64,000 nt of DNA from the NCBI RefSeq assembly GCF_047663525.1, contig NC_092602.1, positions 9,917,501 to 9,981,500 of the forward strand. The letters are read 5' to 3'. Source of the stretch: Anas platyrhynchos (taxonomy: Eukaryota; Chordata; Aves; Anseriformes; Anatidae). The translations under genes were made by a program, and so were the position numbers. Below the pieces are notes generated by a model. The model worked only from the letters and a program-made list of their open reading frames with translations, did no database searches and was not told the origin of the DNA. Below are positions 60,871 to 64,000 of this stretch, one piece after another. Position 1 is the stretch's first letter; each line of letters starts with the position of its first letter.

Positions 60871-63800
60871 GGAAGGGAAAGGGGGGGGGGGGAGATGGGG
60901 GGGGAAATCCTGAGGGGAATGGGGGGGGGGGAGGCCCTGAGGGGAAGGGAGGTGAGGGGGGGAGTCCTGAGGGGACGGGGAAGTGGTGGGGAGGGGGGGG
61001 TTTGGGGTCAGGGAAATGGTGGGGGCATCCTGAGGGGGGGCTGAGGGGAAATGAGATGGCCGGGGGGGTCCTGAGGGGACAGGGAGGTTGCAGGGGGAGC
61101 AGGGAGGGAAGCTGGGGGTCTCTGAGGTGCGTGTCGCTGGGGCAGAGGGGGCAGCAGGCCGGAGGTGGGGCTGTGGGGTGGGCTGGAGGCCTGGCAGCCC
61201 AGCAGGGAGAGGGGGACAACGAGGCCTGGGTGCAGGAAGGTGTTGGAGGTGAACCCCATGGGCCCTGGGGTGCTGATGTGCTGCCTGGTCCTCGAGGAGA
61301 GCCCTGGTCTGGGGCCTCAGCAGCACCTTCTGGGGAGCACCTGCTCTGGTAAGACTGAGGCTGCGGAGTGCCTTGTTGAAGAGCTTTTTATTAGTTTTGT
61401 CATGAGTCAGAACTTCACTGTGAGCTCTGGCAATTTGCATGTGCTAACATGTAGCGTGTTGAAGTGCCTCAATCTGCAGTATTGTATGGTACCATTCCCA
61501 CCAGAGTAAGTGAACAGACTGTGAGAACTAAGCATTTCTTAAATATGAGGGCATGAGAACATTAAAGCAGATTTCTCCAATTCTTTCAGGACTTTCTGAA
61601 CTGGAGAAGTGGGTTAAGTCTCTTGCCATTAATTCTATTCCAACAGGAAGCGGGCAGCAGTCAGTGACAGGAGTTGAAGCTTCAGATGATGCTAACAGTT
61701 ACTGGCGGATTCGGGGGAAGAGCGATGGCAGTTGCCAACGTGGAACACCAGTGAAATGTGGGCAAGCAATACGACTTACCCATGTGAACACGGGAAAAAA
61801 CTTACACACTCATCACTTCCCATCACCGCTCTCCAATAACCAGGTAAGTTGTTCTAGATCTTAAGCTTTTGCGTAAACAGTGCATGGCTGATTTTTGACA
61901 CTAACTCTCTTCAAAAACAAGAAAAATGGAGAATCAGGCGTGTGTACCGCCAGAAAGTGTATCGCTGGATATGCTGAGTCCAGATGGATTCTTCTCTGCA
62001 TCTTTGTCTCTGTCAATAACTTGAATACGTTATTCTAAGAGAAATATTTACCAGTACTTGTTTGCCAGAATAGTTTTAACAAACCTGTATTTGTTTCTCT
62101 ATTCTGCACCACTGATACTGGGAAGACTGTTCTGAAGTATTCAGGACTTTTACAGTCCAGGAGATTGGGCACCTTCCTGAACATTATAAAGACTGGTCTA
62201 GAACCAGACAGCTAATCTAGTGTTAGGACGCTAGGCTGTTCTGCATCCAAGTTTCTTGGAGTTCCAATCCATTAGTCTCAATCATCTCCCTGTCCCTGTT
62301 TTAGTTCTCTATTCTTATTTATTTGCCTACTTTGCCAGAAAAAAAAAATCATCTCACAATCACATTTATTTGTCATTTTATAATTTTCTAGAACAATGTT
62401 TCTCACTGTATAAAAATCTAAATTTATTGGTTATTGGCAGTCATTTTAGTTTTCCTTTAGGCCAAGTAGTTAGGCCATTCGATTCTAAGTTGAAAGACCA
62501 GACGCTGTTTGAAACAGATTTGTCTGAAGTTGGCTGAAAAAATAAGGTCCAGTTTTGTTTGGAATATCTAGTTTACGTATTTATCAAAACAAAAGAAGTG
62601 ATGGAAAAATAACATATCAGAAGAATTATTTAAAGAACAGATGGACTTTTTAAATCTTCCACCATTTGTCAATTTAGACAATTCATTTAACAATTTAACA
62701 CTGTCATTAATGTAAAAAATATTCAGCAACTGTCTTTTTTTGTTGTTGTTGTTTTCCCTTTGCATTAGCTATGTGCTTGCATAATTTCTAAGCAAAAGGA
62801 GATTTTGCATGGCTTCCCTGAGATTGATAGTACTGTGACTTATCTTACTAAGCATGGTGTGGTTCTGAGCACAAACTTTAATTTCATATTCTTAACAAAT
62901 AAGTTTGTTTTTCAATTAATAGCTTGCCTTTAACAGTGTTTGGACTACATAAACTTGAATAACATGACCCTAAAAGATTAACTTGCTAGGTACAAACTAT
63001 TTCTGTTCTACTTTCAAGTTGTTATTCACTTCTAGTCATCAGATTTTTTAAGAATTAAAATCTGTAGTGAGTCTTAAACGGTTTGAGCTGAGACCTACCG
63101 TGTTTCTGCAAACACTTGGAATATTTTGGGGTGCGTAATGAAATCTGATCTTTAATTTCTGTGTTAGCAGGAATTCATTTGCTTTATCTTTTTTTTATTA
63201 TTATTTTTTTAAGAGCCCTTCAACTGTCTGTCTGAAGTAAGAGTGCAAAACAAAATAGTTGTTAACCCAGTTGTAATCTTGGTGTCATTAAGTAAAAAAG
63301 GAATACAATTACTTAGGCTAAATTGTTGCAATGTTGTGATTAAAAACACATTATGCTGAAAAAAGTCTGTTGCAGTGGTAACTCTGAAAGTGGTCATGCT
63401 AAATATTTACAGTTACAAACTTGTTTTAGTGGAGAAAATTTGTATCAGCATTAGTGTTTCTTTTGATTATTTTATTTTTGTCAGAAGGATTGTTCTGATC
63501 TCTGTGCTCAAGTCCTCTTTAATTTCTAATATATGTTGGGGTTTGGTGGCTCTTTGCTCAGATTGTGCATTGGAGTTTGTTGGCATCTTATCTTCAGATT
63601 GTAGTGTGAGAAAGTTACTGCTTCAGGATTTGACCGCTGTTGACAAAGCAATTGATCATATTTGTCTTTCCTCTCCATCCCTGCCTTTAAACTCTGCTGG
63701 CTCCGTGGCTGATATTTCTGTGTGCGCGTTGAGTGTTTGCTTACATTTTCACTTCAGGAAGTTTGTGTCTCTAACAGGAAGTAAGTGCCTTTGGTGATGA

Positions 63801-64000
63801 TGGTGAAGGCGATGACCTCGATATATGGATTGTGCAATGCAGTGGGACACACTGGGAGCGGGAGGATGCGGTGCGCTTCAAGCACGTAGGAACTGAGGTG
63901 TTCCTTTCGATAACGGGGGAGCAATATGGCCATCCAATTAGAGGCCAGCGGGAAGTTCATGGCATGCCCACCGCTAATCACCACAACTATTGGAAAGCAA
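60677..64000 (+). CDS. SDF2L1: SDF2L1, stromal cell-derived factor 2-like 1 (5' part, cut by window end)
   Basis: The coding sequence joins 60,677-60,845, 61,647-61,843 and 63,778-64,000 (continues): 196 residues plus one base. SDF2L1 is a soluble ER-lumen protein that works with the DNAJB11/BiP chaperone system and is induced by the unfolded protein response. The N-terminus is a signal peptide (MRGGRRLLPLLLLALLRG, cleavage near residue 22). Three MIR domains follow: the first from VTCGSVLKLLN, the second from about QAIRLTHVNTGKNLHTHHFP, and the third from about WEREDAVRFKHVGTEVFL. The last visible residues are NYWKA. About 20-25 residues should follow outside the window, including the HDEL-type ER-retention signal of the family. 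Both introns are GT-AG. The closely related SDF2 is excluded by the segments VEASDDANSYWRIRGK and SAFGDDGEGDDLD, which match SDF2L1 as I recall it. Confidence 0.95.
60846..61646 (+). other. SDF2L1 intron 1
   Basis: An 801-base GT-AG intron. Its first 260 bases are the G-rich imperfect repeat. An alternative acceptor-like ttctttcag at about 61,590 is not used, because the frame and homology demand 61,647. Confidence 0.9.
60865..61110 (+). repeat. G-rich imperfect minisatellite in SDF2L1 intron 1
   Basis: About seven copies of a CCTGAGGGGA-type word recur at irregular spacing between long G runs, including a run of 12 G at 60,881-60,892. The plus (non-template) strand is strongly G-skewed right after the first exon, so G-quadruplex and R-loop formation is plausible. 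Confidence 0.85.
61647..61843 (+). CDS. SDF2L1: SDF2L1 coding exon 2
   Basis: The acceptor is ctattccaacag and the donor GTAAGT. The 197 bases encode GSGQQSVTGVEASDDANSYW through HTHHFPSPLSNNQ (residues 57-122). Confidence 0.96.
61844..63777 (+). other. SDF2L1 intron 2
   Basis: A 1.9-kb GT-AG intron, AT-rich, with no other feature recognised. A decoy cag at 63,757 precedes the true acceptor. Confidence 0.9.
63778..64000 (+). CDS. SDF2L1: SDF2L1 coding exon 3 (partial)
   Basis: The acceptor is tgtctctaacag. The exon encodes EVSAFGDDGEGDDLDIWIVQ through GQREVHGMPTANHHNYWKA, residues 123-196, and runs off the window. Confidence 0.95.

Noticed and set aside
60226..61440. 404-codon minus-strand open frame across the SDF2L1 promoter and exon 1
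   Set aside because: It is proline/serine low complexity from CpG-island and G-run sequence, antisense to a certain gene. Length alone is expected at this GC content.
61560..61646. SDF2L1 exon 2 starting earlier at an upstream cag (about 61,590)
   Set aside because: It would insert residues not found in the family and break the conserved YGSGSGQQS junction; 61,647 keeps both frame and homology.

Overview
This is a window of vertebrate nuclear genome, most likely a bird. It carries intron-containing genes with canonical GT-AG splice sites, CpG-island promoters and AATAAA polyadenylation signals. The introns are compact and almost free of transposons. The gene order UBE2L3 (+) / YDJC (-) / SDF2L1 (+) is the conserved order of human 22q11, which I recall lying on chromosome 15 in chicken. 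I see no operons, CRISPR arrays, phage or plasmid features. I also found no convincing undescribed system; the notable items are regulatory details and a few orphan coding-like segments.

Layout. Positions 1-19,400 are gene-poor, with two old interspersed-repeat fragments (about 4,975-5,120 and 6,717-6,810), an AT tract (11,270-11,365), a GC-rich block (12,780-13,290) and a probable decayed pseudogene on the minus strand (about 13,400-15,350). A CpG island at 19,430-20,300 is the UBE2L3 promoter. UBE2L3 has four coding exons (19,583-35,429) and a 3'UTR to about 38,100, and encodes the 154-residue E2 enzyme UbcH7. YDJC lies tail to tail with it on the minus strand, with five coding exons (53,872 down to 40,363) giving a 308-residue carbohydrate-deacetylase homologue. 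Its CpG island is at about 53,920-54,620. A second CpG island at about 56,690-56,960 has strong promoter motifs but no gene I can assign. SDF2L1 starts in a CpG island at 60,240-60,870 and is cut by the window end after 196 codons.

How the genes relate. They are neighbours by ancient synteny and do not form a pathway. UBE2L3 loads ubiquitin for HECT and RBR ligases, YDJC is a predicted deacetylase, and SDF2L1 is an endoplasmic-reticulum stress-associated MIR-domain protein. Each has its own CpG promoter. The least explained items are the CpG island at 56.7 kb, an 83-codon exon-like open segment in UBE2L3 intron 1 (23,386-23,634) and the unidentified minus-strand pseudogene.
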